From NCBI GenBank assembly GCA_964525565.1, contig CAZGHI010000005.1:1-64000 (forward strand): a DNA stretch of 64,000 bases. Reading direction: 5' to 3'. The notes under the pieces are model-generated. The model was not told the DNA's origin. It made no database searches and saw nothing but the letters and a program-made list of their open reading frames with translations. A program made the translations under genes and the position numbers. Of this stretch, positions 53,224 to 63,395 are shown piece by piece; the first letter of the stretch is position 1; each line of letters begins with the position of its first letter. Source of the stretch: OLB6 sp964525565. GTDB taxonomy: Bacteria > Bacteroidota > Ignavibacteria > Kapaibacteriales > Kapaibacteriaceae.

Positions 53224-56200
53224 TCAGACGCGCATAATGCGCACGTTGACGAAGCGCCCGTTAATCTCGAGATCAACCCCTTGAGGTTGTTCCCCCCGCT
53301 CGAGCGATATCGCCAGCGTTTCCATTGCAATGTACGCCCGCATGGCCAGGAGTGCTTCAACCGTTTCGTTGTCTGCTATCAGCTCAATCGAAATACGATC
53401 TGTAACACTGAACCCTGCTTCCTTGCGGATTCTTTGAATTCGGCTGACAAATTCACGCGCAAGTCCTTCTCTTTCCAGTTCGGCATTAATCTCTGTGTCA
53501 AGAGCAACCGTTATGCCACCTTCCGACGCTACCAGCCAACCTTCTATGTCTTGACTTCCAATCTCTACATCTTCGAATTCTACCTGCACGGTTTCGTTTT
53601 GCACGGTTAATGCAATTACGGAAGACTGCTCTAACTTCCTTACGTGTTCACTTGTCATGGTACGGATTGCCTGCGCCACGAGCTGCGTTCGTTCGCCATA
53701 CTTTTTGCCGATGATCTTGAAGTTTGGTTTCGCACTTCTTTGAACAATGTTTGTATCGTCCGAAACGTACTCGATCTCTTTAACATTGATCTCTTCTTTG
53801 ATCACATCTTCTACCTGCTGTATGTGCCGTCGCATTGTCGGACTATCAACCGGTATAAGAATTCTTCGCAGTGGCTGACGCGTTTTAATCCGTCTCTCTC
53901 AAAGAACGAGCAAGCGAAACAATTGTTTGTGCTTGCTTCATCCGATGTTCAAGCTCATGATCAACATGTGCTTCATCGAACTGTGGCAATATACAACAAT
54001 GTATGCTCATCTCGTATGCATTTGGTGCAAGTCGTAAGAACAAAAATTCACTGAGCATTGGAGCAACTGGAGCCATCAGTTCACATACGCCAATGAGCAC
54101 TTCGTGCAACGTATGATATGCAGCACGTTTATCGCTGTCCATCTCTCCTTTCCAAAACCGTCTGCGATTTCTTCGTACATACCAGTTGCTTACTTCTTCG
54201 ATGCTAAAATTTTGAACAACTCTGCATGCAGTGGTAAGGTCGTAATCATCGTATGCATCCATCACAGTCTTACGCACTGTTTGCATGCGCGACAGTATCC
54301 ATCTGTCTATCTCCGGCCTCTCCGACACCGATGGTTTCGCAGATGCAGGATCGAAACCATCGATGTTGGCATACATCGCAAAGAACTCGTAGGTGTTAGT
54401 TAACGATCGGAAAAAATCTGCAACAACTGTGCGTGCAATATCTTCCTCGTTAAACAATTTTGGTTTCCATACCGGCGACGAAACCAACAGATACCACCGG
54501 ATAGCATCAGCGCCGTACGTGTTAAAAATCTCAAATGGGTCAACGGTGTTGCCTCTGGACTTCGACATTTTCTGACCGTTCTTGTCCAGAATCATATCGT
54601 TGACCACAACATTCTTATAGGCAATACTTCCAAACAACGCAGTAGAAATATTGTGTAGAGTATAAAACCACCCACGCGTTTGATCTATTCCTTCGGCGAT
54701 GAAATCGGCAGGAAACTCTCTCTCAAACTGGTCCTTGTTTTCAAAAGGATAGTGGAATTGCGCAAATGGCATACTGCCACTATCGAACCACACATCTACA
54801 ACCTCTTTTGTCCTCCGATATTGCTTGCCATTTTTTGTGAACACTATCCTGTCCACAAATGGCCTGTGAAGGTCAATCTCTACACCACACTCCTGTACCG
54901 GAACCAAAGCCCCTTGCTCGGTTTCATACATTCCTTGGTATAACTCCTGTACCGACCCAATTGCGAACATGTCGGTACCATCCTCACTAATCCATATTGG
55001 CAGTGGAGTACCCCAGTAGCGATCACGCGACAGACTCCAATCCTTCACTTCTTCTAGCCAGTTTCCAAATCGTCCGCTTCCGATTTCAGGTGGATGCCAT
55101 TGAATGGTTGCATTGTTAGCAACGAGCGCATCACGGTAGGTCGGCGATGTAATGAACCAGGAGTCTCGCGCATAATAAATCACGGGATTTTCTGTGCGCC
55201 AACAGTGCGGGTAACTATGAAGGTAGTCGAAAGTGGCGCGGTATATTTTACCTGCAGACTTCAGCATGCGCACAATGTCGCGGTCTGCCCCTTCTTCGGT
55301 GTGGTCAGAGTATGTAAAGGTCTTTACCGTTCTGCCTTCGAGTTCACGAATTTCACTCGTAAATCTCCCGGTTGGGCTTACCGGCTGCGGCATGGGTAAA
55401 TTGTGCTGTTTCGACAACTCATAGTCGTCCTGACCAAATGCCGGAGCAATGTGTACAACGCCACTGCCATCGTCGGTTGTCACGAAGTCGGCAGACAGTA
55501 TGGTAAAGGCATTGGGGTACTCGCCAACATCTATCTGCACGTCGGTGAAAATGCGCTCGTACGTAGAGCCCACAATATCAGAGCCACGATACCGACCCAG
55601 CTCTTCATAGGGACCTTCCAGCACACCGAGTCTGGCTGCGGCAAGCAGATAGGTTCCCTCTTCAGGCTCTGTTCCTTTAATCGTTCTGGTGTGGCGAACG
55701 TGAACATATTCGATATCAGGTCCGACCGCTAATGCAACGTTTGCAAACAATGTCCACGGAGTTGTTGTCCACACAAGCACCTGACTTCCAATCAACTCCG
55801 GGATGGGTGAGCTGGTGAGTCGAACGCGCAGGAAAACGTTTGGATCACGCACTTCCTTATAGTTCTGCGAAAGCTCGTGGCTGCTTAATGGTGTACCAAG
55901 CGTTGGACTCTGCGGAACTACTTTAAATCCTTTTGTGATGAGACCACGATTAAAGAACTGCTGCAGCGCCCACCAAACGGATTCTACATAGTTGTTGCTG
56001 CAGGTTATATACGCTGCATCAAGATCCAGCCACTGTCCCATACGCCGTGTAAGAGCACGCCACCCTTCTTGCATTCCGATGTTCTCTTCCACAATGGCAC
56101 GACATTCACGATTGAACCGATCTACACCGATGGTTTCGATCTGCGACTTTTCCGTAATCCCAAGTCTCTTTTCAGCCGCGATTTCAACGGGAAGTCCATG

Positions 56201-56461
56201 AGTGTCCCAGCCTGCCTGACGCCGAACGGAATATCCGCGCATGGTTTTATAACGGCACAGTGCATCCTTTACGGTGCGCGCTATAATGTGATGCAGACCC
56301 GGACGCCCATTTACCGTTGGGGGACCTTCATAAAAACTGAACACAGGTCCGTTCTTTCGATGTTCCTGGGTTCGTGCAAAAATTTGGTTGCGCTCCCAGT
56401 ATTCCAGGACGTGCTCTTCGATGGCTGGATAGGAGAAATTGTCCGCTAACGGCTCGAACAT
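53224..56461 (-). CDS. ileS: Isoleucyl-tRNA synthetase, reading frame broken near 53890
   Basis: Charges tRNA-Ile. Class I motifs: HIGH-type in PPTVNGRPGLHHIIART, the editing domain with TTPWTLFANVALAVGPD, and KMSKS in DKNGQKMSKSRGNTVDPF. Overall sequence fits the type 2 (eukaryote-like) IleRS. The main part, from ATG 56461 (MFEPLADNFSYPAIEE), stops at 53885 after ARSLRETD. The tail resumes in another frame as IKTRQPLRRILIPVDSPTMRR and runs to 53224, so the two together are full length. The break falls in a GA repeat (plus TCTCTCTC, 53893-53900); adding GA restores LRERRIKTRQPL. In an essential gene this is most likely a sequencing error. Confidence 0.9.
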
Positions 56462-56498
56462 AAAGACAACTACAAGAGAGTGAAGCTGCAAACTTACG

Positions 56499-58019
56499 TT
56501 ACGTTGCCCGCGGGAGCGTGATCGTAAAGTTTGTTCCTTCACCGGGTGTACTCTGCACTGTTATCGTGCCACCGTGCGTTTCCACAATCCACTTTACTAT
56601 GCTTAGTCCCAGTCCGGTTCCCTGGATTTCCTGCGAGCGTGAATGGTCCACTCGATAGAATCTGTCGAAGATCTTCGAGATCTGATCCTGGGGTATCCCC
56701 ACCCCTGTATCGGCAACCTTCAACACAACATGCTGAAACTCGGCCGTTAGCGTTATTACTACCAACCCACCATTCAACGTGTACTTAACAGCATTCTCCA
56801 AAACGTTCAGAAATGCTTGATGTAGTCGAACAGCATCTCCGGTGACAACGAGATTAGGTTGAATGTTAGCTTCTACACGGATGTTCTTCTTTTCGGCAAG
56901 AATCTCGATAACATCGGCAAGGTCGGCAATCATAACAGAAACCTCCACCGGTCTCTTTTCGATGGATAGTTGTCCACTTTCTGCTTTCGACAAATCCAGC
57001 AGTCCTTGCACAACATGGGTGAGCCGCACAACTTCTTCCAGACAACTCTCAAGTGTTTGCCGAGCGCCTTCCGATAAATCAGGAGCACGGAGTGCAACCT
57101 CCACTTCTCCCATCATGATTGCTAATGGCGTCTTTAGTTCATGAGATGCATCTGCCGTAAACTGTCTAACCTGTTCGAATGAACGCTCCAACCGCGCAAT
57201 CATTTCATTGAGGGTTTCGATTAGTCTCCCAATTTCGTCTTTACTATCAGTAACCGGCAACCGCTCGGCAAGGCGTTCAGCGGTGATACGGCGGGCTGCC
57301 CGTACAATCGAGTCCACCGGTTTCAGCGCTCTGCGCGCCATAAACCACCCCATGAACATACTGATCACAATAAGAGTTGGTATGGCATACAACAGCAAAC
57401 TGAACAATCGCCGCAAGGTTGCGTCAACTTCATCAACGGGATATGCTGCAGCAACTTCGGCCACAGAGTCCTGCACCGCAGCTACTCGGTATCGAACACC
57501 TCTAATGTCCATCCACATGGCAACACGGTCCGATGTTCGTTCTCCAAGTGGAAGCATAGCCGACAATTGTGGGAGTGTGTCAGCCAAAAGATTTTCCGAA
57601 CGCCACACGACGTTGCCGTCCGCCGACCGCACCTGTAACAAGTAGGTGCTACTATTCAACAGCACATGTTCATACACCGCCGTCCACACGGGATCTTCTT
57701 TCTCCGTGAGCACGGAATCGGGAACCGGCACAGGACCAACAAAATCACGGAGTGATGAACGCTGTAAAAAAGCAAATAGGCTCCGTTCCGCTTCATCACC
57801 CCTGCGTTGCCGGACCGGCTCTAAGGGTCTCTGCAGTTCGTCATGCTCGCGCTGAACTACGGCGAGCAAGCCGGTGCAAGCACGTAGCAACGATGTGTCG
57901 AGGTTATGGTACAGCTCGTTCGATACCGTATAGTAAGCAACTACACCAAACACGGCCGTCGTAAGCGCAACCAAAGCCCCATACAACAGGGCAAGACGGG
58001 TTCTGAGTGTGAACTTCAC
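56499..58019 (-). CDS. Membrane sensor histidine kinase
   Basis: A 506-residue kinase of the HAMP type. Two membrane helices (about 8-30 and 208-230) flank a periplasmic sensor of about 175 residues. Then HAMP (ALKPVDSIVRAARRITAERL), HisKA with phospho-His in DASHELKTPLAIMMGE, and the ATPase domain (NVLENAVKYT, VADTGVGIP, GTGLGLSIVK). No response regulator gene is adjacent in the window; the partner must lie elsewhere. The signal is unknown. The start is GTG 58019. It is divergent from murI and upstream of ileS. Confidence 0.93.
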   Translation of the reverse strand: MKFTLRTRLALLYGALVALTTAVFGVVAYYTVSNELYHNLDTSLLRACTGLLAVVQREHDELQRPLEPVRQRRGDEAERSLFAFLQRSSLRDFVGPVPVPDSVLTEKEDPVWTAVYEHVLLNSSTYLLQVRSADGNVVWRSENLLADTLPQLSAMLPLGERTSDRVAMWMDIRGVRYRVAAVQDSVAEVAAAYPVDEVDATLRRLFSLLLYAIPTLIVISMFMGWFMARRALKPVDSIVRAARRITAERLAERLPVTDSKDEIGRLIETLNEMIARLERSFEQVRQFTADASHELKTPLAIMMGEVEVALRAPDLSEGARQTLESCLEEVVRLTHVVQGLLDLSKAESGQLSIEKRPVEVSVMIADLADVIEILAEKKNIRVEANIQPNLVVTGDAVRLHQAFLNVLENAVKYTLNGGLVVITLTAEFQHVVLKVADTGVGIPQDQISKIFDRFYRVDHSRSQEIQGTGLGLSIVKWIVETHGGTITVQSTPGEGTNFTITLPRAT

Positions 58020-58050
58020 GATGGAAATCTACGGAAGCCGGTGATTGGTC

Positions 58051-58908
58051 ATGCTTATCTTCGATGTTATGACTGCTGACGGTAAACCTGCACTTTCATC
58101 GAAACCTATCGGCGTATTCGACTCCGGCATTGGTGGCCTGACTGTTCTCCGGCAACTGATGCAGTATCTGCCCGGAGAGTCATTTGTGTACCTTGGTGAT
58201 ACTGCACGTGTCCCGTATGGGAATAAAAGTGAAGACACGGTTCAACGGTATTCTCTTGAGTGCACAGACTTTTTACTTCAGCACGACGTGCGGCTTATTG
58301 TAGTGGCATGTAATACTGCATCCGCTATTGCATTGGATGTTCTCTCCAGTCATGCACAAGTTCCTGTGGTTGGGGTCATTGAACCGGCCGCCCGTGATGC
58401 AGTTGACAGGAGTAAAACCGGCGTTATTGGTGTTATTGGAACACGCGCAACCATTGCCAGCGATGCGTATGCACGATGCATTGCAGCAATTCAGAAAAGT
58501 GCACTGGTTTATAGTCGCCCATGCCCCCTGTTTGTTCCATTGGTAGAAGAAGGCTGGCTAGATACACCCGCAACACAATACATTGCAGAAACATACCTTC
58601 AGCCACTGCTGGCACAGAACGTTGATACGCTTGTTCTTGGTTGTACGCATTACCCGCTGCTTGCACCTCTTATACAACGCATTGCTCCGGGTGTTCACCT
58701 TGTGGATTGCGGAACATCTGCAGCCGCGACGGCTGCAGCGCTGTTGGGTATTCGTACTGCCGATTCTCAACACAGAGAACGTGCACAAACAGGGACTGTG
58801 CACATTTACCTCACCGATAGAACACCAACATTTCAATACATTGCGCGCGAACTTCTTGGTATGAATGTAGAAGAACCTGTGATCACGACTTTGAGGGATC
58901 TGCGGTGA
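58051..58908 (+). CDS. murI: Glutamate racemase
   Basis: Makes D-glutamate for peptidoglycan. About 285 residues. Both catalytic cysteines are present in VVACNTASAIAL and LVLGCTHYPLL, and the N-terminal PIGVFDSGIGGLTVLRQL and YLGDTARVPYG are standard. Start could be ATG 58051 or ATG 58069 (MTADGKPALS); the second leaves the usual short leader before the first strand. Its TGA overlaps the GTG start of dppB. It heads a plus-strand run that continues to ribH. Confidence 0.95.
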   Translation: MLIFDVMTADGKPALSSKPIGVFDSGIGGLTVLRQLMQYLPGESFVYLGDTARVPYGNKSEDTVQRYSLECTDFLLQHDVRLIVVACNTASAIALDVLSSHAQVPVVGVIEPAARDAVDRSKTGVIGVIGTRATIASDAYARCIAAIQKSALVYSRPCPLFVPLVEEGWLDTPATQYIAETYLQPLLAQNVDTLVLGCTHYPLLAPLIQRIAPGVHLVDCGTSAAATAAALLGIRTADSQHRERAQTGTVHIYLTDRTPTFQYIARELLGMNVEEPVITTLRDLR

Positions 58909-59854
58909 GAATTGCAATCATCCTAAAGAACGTCTTTTCTTTACGCAGACTTTTCTACACGCTTTTTGTTTTGATCGGCGTGGTTATCGTAACGTTCTTT
59001 ATTCGTCCTCCCGGCGATCCTGTTCGTGTAGCACTTGGTCAGCACGCTGATTCTGCAAGTGTTGCAAGCCTTCGTAAACAGCTAGGATTAGACAAGCCAA
59101 TCTTTGTACAACTTGGAATGTACATGGCTAACCTTGTCCGTGGCGACATGGGACGAAGCATCGTTACCAAGCGACCGGTTAGTGAAACTATTCTGAGCAG
59201 GTTGCCAGCAACGGCTCTCCTGGCAACAAGCTCAATGGCCATTGCAACAATCCTTGGCATCTGTCTGGGCGTGTTTGCAGCCTGGAAAGCAAATACGTGG
59301 TTAGNNNNNNNNNNTCCTCTCTCATGGGAGTATCATTACTGGGCATCAGCGTACCGGCATTTGTAGTTGGGTTGTTGTTTGTTCTCGCTTTTTCTGTTGC
59401 ACTGGAGTGGTTTCCAATTAGCGGCTACGTTGATCGAGGTCCAGAGTACCTTGTTCTGCCGATGATAACCTTGGCTATCCGGCCTTTAAGTGTGATAGCA
59501 CGCATAACGCGTTCAAGCATGCTGGACGTGCTGGGGATGGATTACGTGCGAACGGCACGAGCAAAGGGGCTTGGATACACAACGGTGTTTTTTTGGTATG
59601 CGCTGCGACATGCCCTCAATCCTGTTGTTTCTACAGTTAGTGCTTGGTTTGCCGGTTTGTTAGCTGGTACCTATTTCATCGAAATGGTTTTTAACTGGCC
59701 GGGAATTGGATTGGCTGCCTTCAGCGCCATTGAAAAACTAGACTTCCCGGTCATTCAGGGAACTGTTCTCACTACAGCCGTAATCTTCGTTGTTATGAAT
59801 ATGGTGGCCGACGTGTTGTATGCTCTTATTGACCCAAAGGTTCGCGCACAATGA
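58905..59854 (+). CDS. ABC transporter permease, DppB/OppB type (interrupted by gap)
   Basis: A peptide/nickel-family permease subunit in the inner membrane. The N-terminal helix region (LFYTLFVLIGVVIVTFFI) and ALGQHADSASVASLRKQLGLD are typical of DppB; the C-terminal half carries the coupling motif ARAKGLGYTTVFFWYALRHALNP. Ten Ns at 59305-59314 fall in the middle and the frames on either side differ, so the gap size is wrong by one or two bases. GTG 58905 overlaps the murI stop (GTGA). The substrate-binding protein and ATPases are not in the window. Confidence 0.9.
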
Positions 59855-60882
59855 GCACTCCACTACAACAGTCGTGGTGGCGACTGCGTAAGAATAAGGG
59901 GGCTGTTGCCGGATTGGTAGTCTTAGTACTTATGGTTGCAATGGCTATCCTTGCTCCGTATATCACCCCTTTTGAACCTACAACACAAATACTCGAATAC
60001 AGTGTGATGCCTGCCGGCTTCACAGGGAATGTTCTGCTCAAGAAAAACCCATCCAATCCTGAACGTCCTACAGTAATTGCAATCCGGGAATACTCCATCA
60101 GCAACGACACCGTTCGATACACCGACCCTGCTGGCGAACCCTACACGATTGCTCTTCGGAACCTTGCAGGCACCTCAGAATCAGAATGGCATCGTACGCC
60201 AACGTTTTGGATGGGAACGGATAGGTTTGGTCGCGATGTGTGGACGCGACTGGTGTATGGCATGAGGGTTTCGCTTACAGTTGGATTGATTGCACAAGGC
60301 ATTGCTCTATGCATTGGTATCCTGCTCGGAGCAGTTGCAGGATATTTCCGTGGATGGATAGATGATGTTGTGATGTGGGTTGTAAATGTTGTGTGGTCGT
60401 TTCCAACCTTGCTCCTTGTGATTGCCCTAAGTGTAATTCTGGGAAAAGGATACTGGCAAACATTTGTTGCAATCGGTATCAGTTCGTGGGTGGATATAGC
60501 ACGCGTTGTTCGTGGACAGTTTTTCTCGATTCGTGAAGCGGAGTACATCGAAGCAACGCGAGCACTTGGCTATGGTCCTGTTCGAACAATTGTCCGACAC
60601 ATGCTTCCCAATGCCGCCGGACCAGTGATCGTTTTGGCAACAGCAGGGTTTGCAACAGCCATCATCGCCGAAGCTTCGCTGTCGTTTATTGGCCTTGGTG
60701 TTCAACCCCCGATGGCGTCGTGGGGACAGATGATCAAAGATGGCTATGGTTACATAGCGCTTGGATCCAACTGGGGGTTAACCTTATTCCCCGCCACTGC
60801 CATGGCTCTTGCCGTTGTTGCATTAAACTTACTTGGCGATGGTTTGCGCGACGCACTTGACCCACGTACATCACAACGCTAA
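59851..60882 (+). CDS. ABC transporter permease, DppC/OppC type
   Basis: A 343-residue partner of the DppB-like permease, overlapping it by ATGA. The first helix (GAVAGLVVLVLMVAMAILAPY) is followed by a periplasmic insert of about 110 residues before GTDRFGRDVWTRLVYGMRVS, longer than in Proteobacterial DppC. The EAA coupling loop is EATRALGYGPVRTIVRHMLPN. It probably imports peptides or related small molecules; the cargo cannot be named. Confidence 0.9.
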   Translation: MSTPLQQSWWRLRKNKGAVAGLVVLVLMVAMAILAPYITPFEPTTQILEYSVMPAGFTGNVLLKKNPSNPERPTVIAIREYSISNDTVRYTDPAGEPYTIALRNLAGTSESEWHRTPTFWMGTDRFGRDVWTRLVYGMRVSLTVGLIAQGIALCIGILLGAVAGYFRGWIDDVVMWVVNVVWSFPTLLLVIALSVILGKGYWQTFVAIGISSWVDIARVVRGQFFSIREAEYIEATRALGYGPVRTIVRHMLPNAAGPVIVLATAGFATAIIAEASLSFIGLGVQPPMASWGQMIKDGYGYIALGSNWGLTLFPATAMALAVVALNLLGDGLRDALDPRTSQR

Positions 60883-60894
60883 TACCGCTCCCAC

Positions 60895-62007
60895 ATGGCA
60901 CAGCCCCCTTCATTTGCAGATTCAATTATTAGCAATGGAAACTTTCCTCCAGTGCTCATGCTGTTTGGAGAAGAGACGATGCTGGTAAACGAAGCAGCAC
61001 GCACATTGTATGCAGCGGCGCAGGCATCTGATGAAGGCGGAATGAGTACCGAGATTATTGATGGCGATACCATTTCTCTTGAAGCAGTATTGTCGTTGGC
61101 ACGATCGTATCCGATGATGGCTGAACGGCGAACGATTTGGATACGAAGATTTGAAAAAGTGGCGGCCAACAAGTCAAAGGTTGGGGATGCGCTCGCTGAG
61201 TATTTGTCGAATCCCATGCCCACTACATTTCTGTTGCTCACTGCATCTATCCCCTTTGCCGATGGTATTGGTGCAGCCATGCAAAAGAATGCGAAGCAGG
61301 CGCAGAAGAAGATTGCAACGATGAAGTTCCCATATAACCTTCTTCTAGCTCAGGCTCCATGGGCAGAATATCAGGCTCTCACTGCCCGCGAGCTTACCTC
61401 GTGGATACGCACTCGGGCACTCGATAAGGGGCTTGAACTAACACCACACGTAGTCGAGTATTTATTGGTTCGTTACGGACATTCGTTGTATGCTCTCGAT
61501 CAGGAAATAAACAAACTCGTGTCCTATTGCCATGGCAGAGGTTCTGTTTCCGAAGTGGAAATGATGCGTATTGCCGGTGGGTCGCGTACGTACAGTGTTT
61601 TTGACCTGCAAAAAGCGATCGGCGCCGGGAACATACAACGTGCTATGACCATTTTGCAGAGTTTGTTGGACGAAAGTCGGCAAGAGCTTGTGATTGTTGC
61701 GATGCTTGTAAAGTACTTTCTCACGCTGTTCAAACTGTCGGATGCTATTACCCTTGGTGATCGTAACGCAATAGGTTCTGCAGTGGGAATTCCTCCCTTT
61801 GCTGTTGCAGACCATATTGATGCTCTACAACGATTGGGTGTTCGAAGGGTTGAACAGGCACTCATGGAGTTACGGACAACCGAGCGTTTACTGAAAAGCA
61901 CATCCGCCGATCCCGGCATGCTGCTTGAAACAGTACTACTTACCATCATGTCTGATCACAGCTCCGAAACCGCAGGCATACCCGGGGTAAATATCTTTGC
62001 GTCGTGA
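60895..62007 (+). CDS. holA: DNA polymerase III, delta subunit
   Basis: A 370-residue clamp-loader subunit that opens the beta ring. N-terminal PPVLMLFGEETMLVNEAART is the usual delta start, followed by the MAERRTIWIRRFEKV segment, a C-terminal region with LDQEINKLVSYC and the FDLQKAIGAGNIQRAM helix. Sequence is divergent, as normal for HolA, but order and length fit. A basic insertion (QKNAKQAQKKIATMKF) lies in the middle. The stop overlaps the next GTG start. Confidence 0.9.
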   Translation: MAQPPSFADSIISNGNFPPVLMLFGEETMLVNEAARTLYAAAQASDEGGMSTEIIDGDTISLEAVLSLARSYPMMAERRTIWIRRFEKVAANKSKVGDALAEYLSNPMPTTFLLLTASIPFADGIGAAMQKNAKQAQKKIATMKFPYNLLLAQAPWAEYQALTARELTSWIRTRALDKGLELTPHVVEYLLVRYGHSLYALDQEINKLVSYCHGRGSVSEVEMMRIAGGSRTYSVFDLQKAIGAGNIQRAMTILQSLLDESRQELVIVAMLVKYFLTLFKLSDAITLGDRNAIGSAVGIPPFAVADHIDALQRLGVRRVEQALMELRTTERLLKSTSADPGMLLETVLLTIMSDHSSETAGIPGVNIFAS

Positions 62008-62858
62008 CTACGTATTACGCTGAACTTCACTGCCATACAACATGCAGTGATGGCCTGTGCACACCTGAAGAGTTGGTAGAAAAAGCTATTGCCACAGGAT
62101 TCCGGGCGCTGGCTATAACAGACCATGACAACATGGCTGCATACCGATCGCTATATGCTGACGGATATAACAACCCATCACTACAACTGATCCCCGGGAT
62201 TGAATTCAGTTGTGAAGAAAATGGACGTGAAGTGCATTGCTTGGGTTTTTACCTGCGTGCTGATCATCCAGACGTGCTTGCATATGAAGACCATAGTAGA
62301 AGCGATCGGGAACGACGAGCACAGGAGATGGTATCGAAGCTGAATGCTGCCGGCATTCGAATTTCGTATGCTGAAGTTGAAGACGAAGCTGCCGGTGCTC
62401 ACATTACACGTCCGCATCTCGCTTCGATTCTTGTGCGAAGAGGCTATGCACAAACGTTAAGCGATGCTTTCAGTAAATGGTTAGAGCGTGGTAGGGTTGG
62501 CTATGCAGCGCGATCTAGGTACAGCATTCGTGATGCTGTAATGCTCACTCGTGCCGCCGGTGGAGTATTGATTGTTGCACACCCGGGAAGAACGTATCAA
62601 GATCCTCGGTTATTCCTTTCCCTGATCACATTGGGTATTGACGGCATTGAAGTTAATCACCCTTCGCATTGGACTGCAACAAAGGAATACTACCGACTGT
62701 TAGCAGACCGACATGCATTGTTGATTACCGGAGGCAGTGACTACCATGGCAGTCGCGAATACGATGAACAGAACTTTGGAGAATACGGTGCCACTCAGGA
62801 AATGGTTGAAGCATTGCGCCTGCGTTCACTGCAGCGACAGATTCATGGAGAAAAGTAA
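62004..62858 (+). CDS. PHP-domain phosphoesterase (YciV/RNase AM-like)
   Basis: A 284-residue metal-dependent phosphatase. PHP motifs: AELHCHTTCSDGLCTPEEL, AITDHDNMAAY, GIEFSC, VAHPGRT and GGSDYHG. Relatives hydrolyse 3',5'-nucleoside bisphosphates or trim RNA 5' ends. The start is GTG 62004, overlapping the holA stop (GTGA). The exact substrate is inferred from family only. Confidence 0.9.
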   Translation: MTTYYAELHCHTTCSDGLCTPEELVEKAIATGFRALAITDHDNMAAYRSLYADGYNNPSLQLIPGIEFSCEENGREVHCLGFYLRADHPDVLAYEDHSRSDRERRAQEMVSKLNAAGIRISYAEVEDEAAGAHITRPHLASILVRRGYAQTLSDAFSKWLERGRVGYAARSRYSIRDAVMLTRAAGGVLIVAHPGRTYQDPRLFLSLITLGIDGIEVNHPSHWTATKEYYRLLADRHALLITGGSDYHGSREYDEQNFGEYGATQEMVEALRLRSLQRQIHGEK

Positions 62859-62869
62859 AGGATACCACA

Positions 62870-63364
62870 ATGTCGGCATTTGGCTACACCCCTTCAGACT
62901 CACAGGTACCGGACGGCAGCTTGTTTCGTATTGCCATAATTGCAACGGAATGGCATCGAGCTGTTGTAGATAAACTACTAGATGCGGCATTACAAACATT
63001 ACAATCGGCCGGTGTTCAGCCGCATAATATCGTTGAATACAGAGTACCGGGTGCCTTTGAAATTCCCGTCCTGGCTGCTTCGCTGGCGCGCTCGAAGAAA
63101 TTTCAGGCTGTGATAACGCTAGGTTGTGTTATTCGCGGCGACACCCCGCATTTCGACTATGTAGCAGGACCTGTGTCGTATGCATTACAATCAATACAGC
63201 TGGAAACCGAGGTACCTGTATTGTTTGGTGTTCTCACTACCGATACACTACAACAAGCAGAGGCTCGTTCAGGCGGTACTCATGGTAATAAAGGCAAAGA
63301 TGCAGCCGTTGCGGCACTTGTCATGGCTGCTCTTCTTAAATCGGTGCAGAGTAACAACTACTAA
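62870..63364 (+). CDS. ribH: 6,7-dimethyl-8-ribityllumazine synthase
   Basis: A 164-residue lumazine synthase for the penultimate step of riboflavin synthesis. Conserved parts: RIAIIATEWHRAVVDKLL (Trp in the substrate pocket), EYRVPGAFEIPVLAASLA, LGCVIRGDTPHFDYVAGPVS (catalytic His in PHFDYV) and FGVLTTDTLQQAEARSGG. It assembles as pentamers or icosahedra. It is the only riboflavin gene near this end; ribD lies at 28774. Confidence 0.96.
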   Translation: MSAFGYTPSDSQVPDGSLFRIAIIATEWHRAVVDKLLDAALQTLQSAGVQPHNIVEYRVPGAFEIPVLAASLARSKKFQAVITLGCVIRGDTPHFDYVAGPVSYALQSIQLETEVPVLFGVLTTDTLQQAEARSGGTHGNKGKDAAVAALVMAALLKSVQSNNY

Positions 63365-63395
63365 CAATCCCTTCTCTTTGCTAACAACGAACTAT

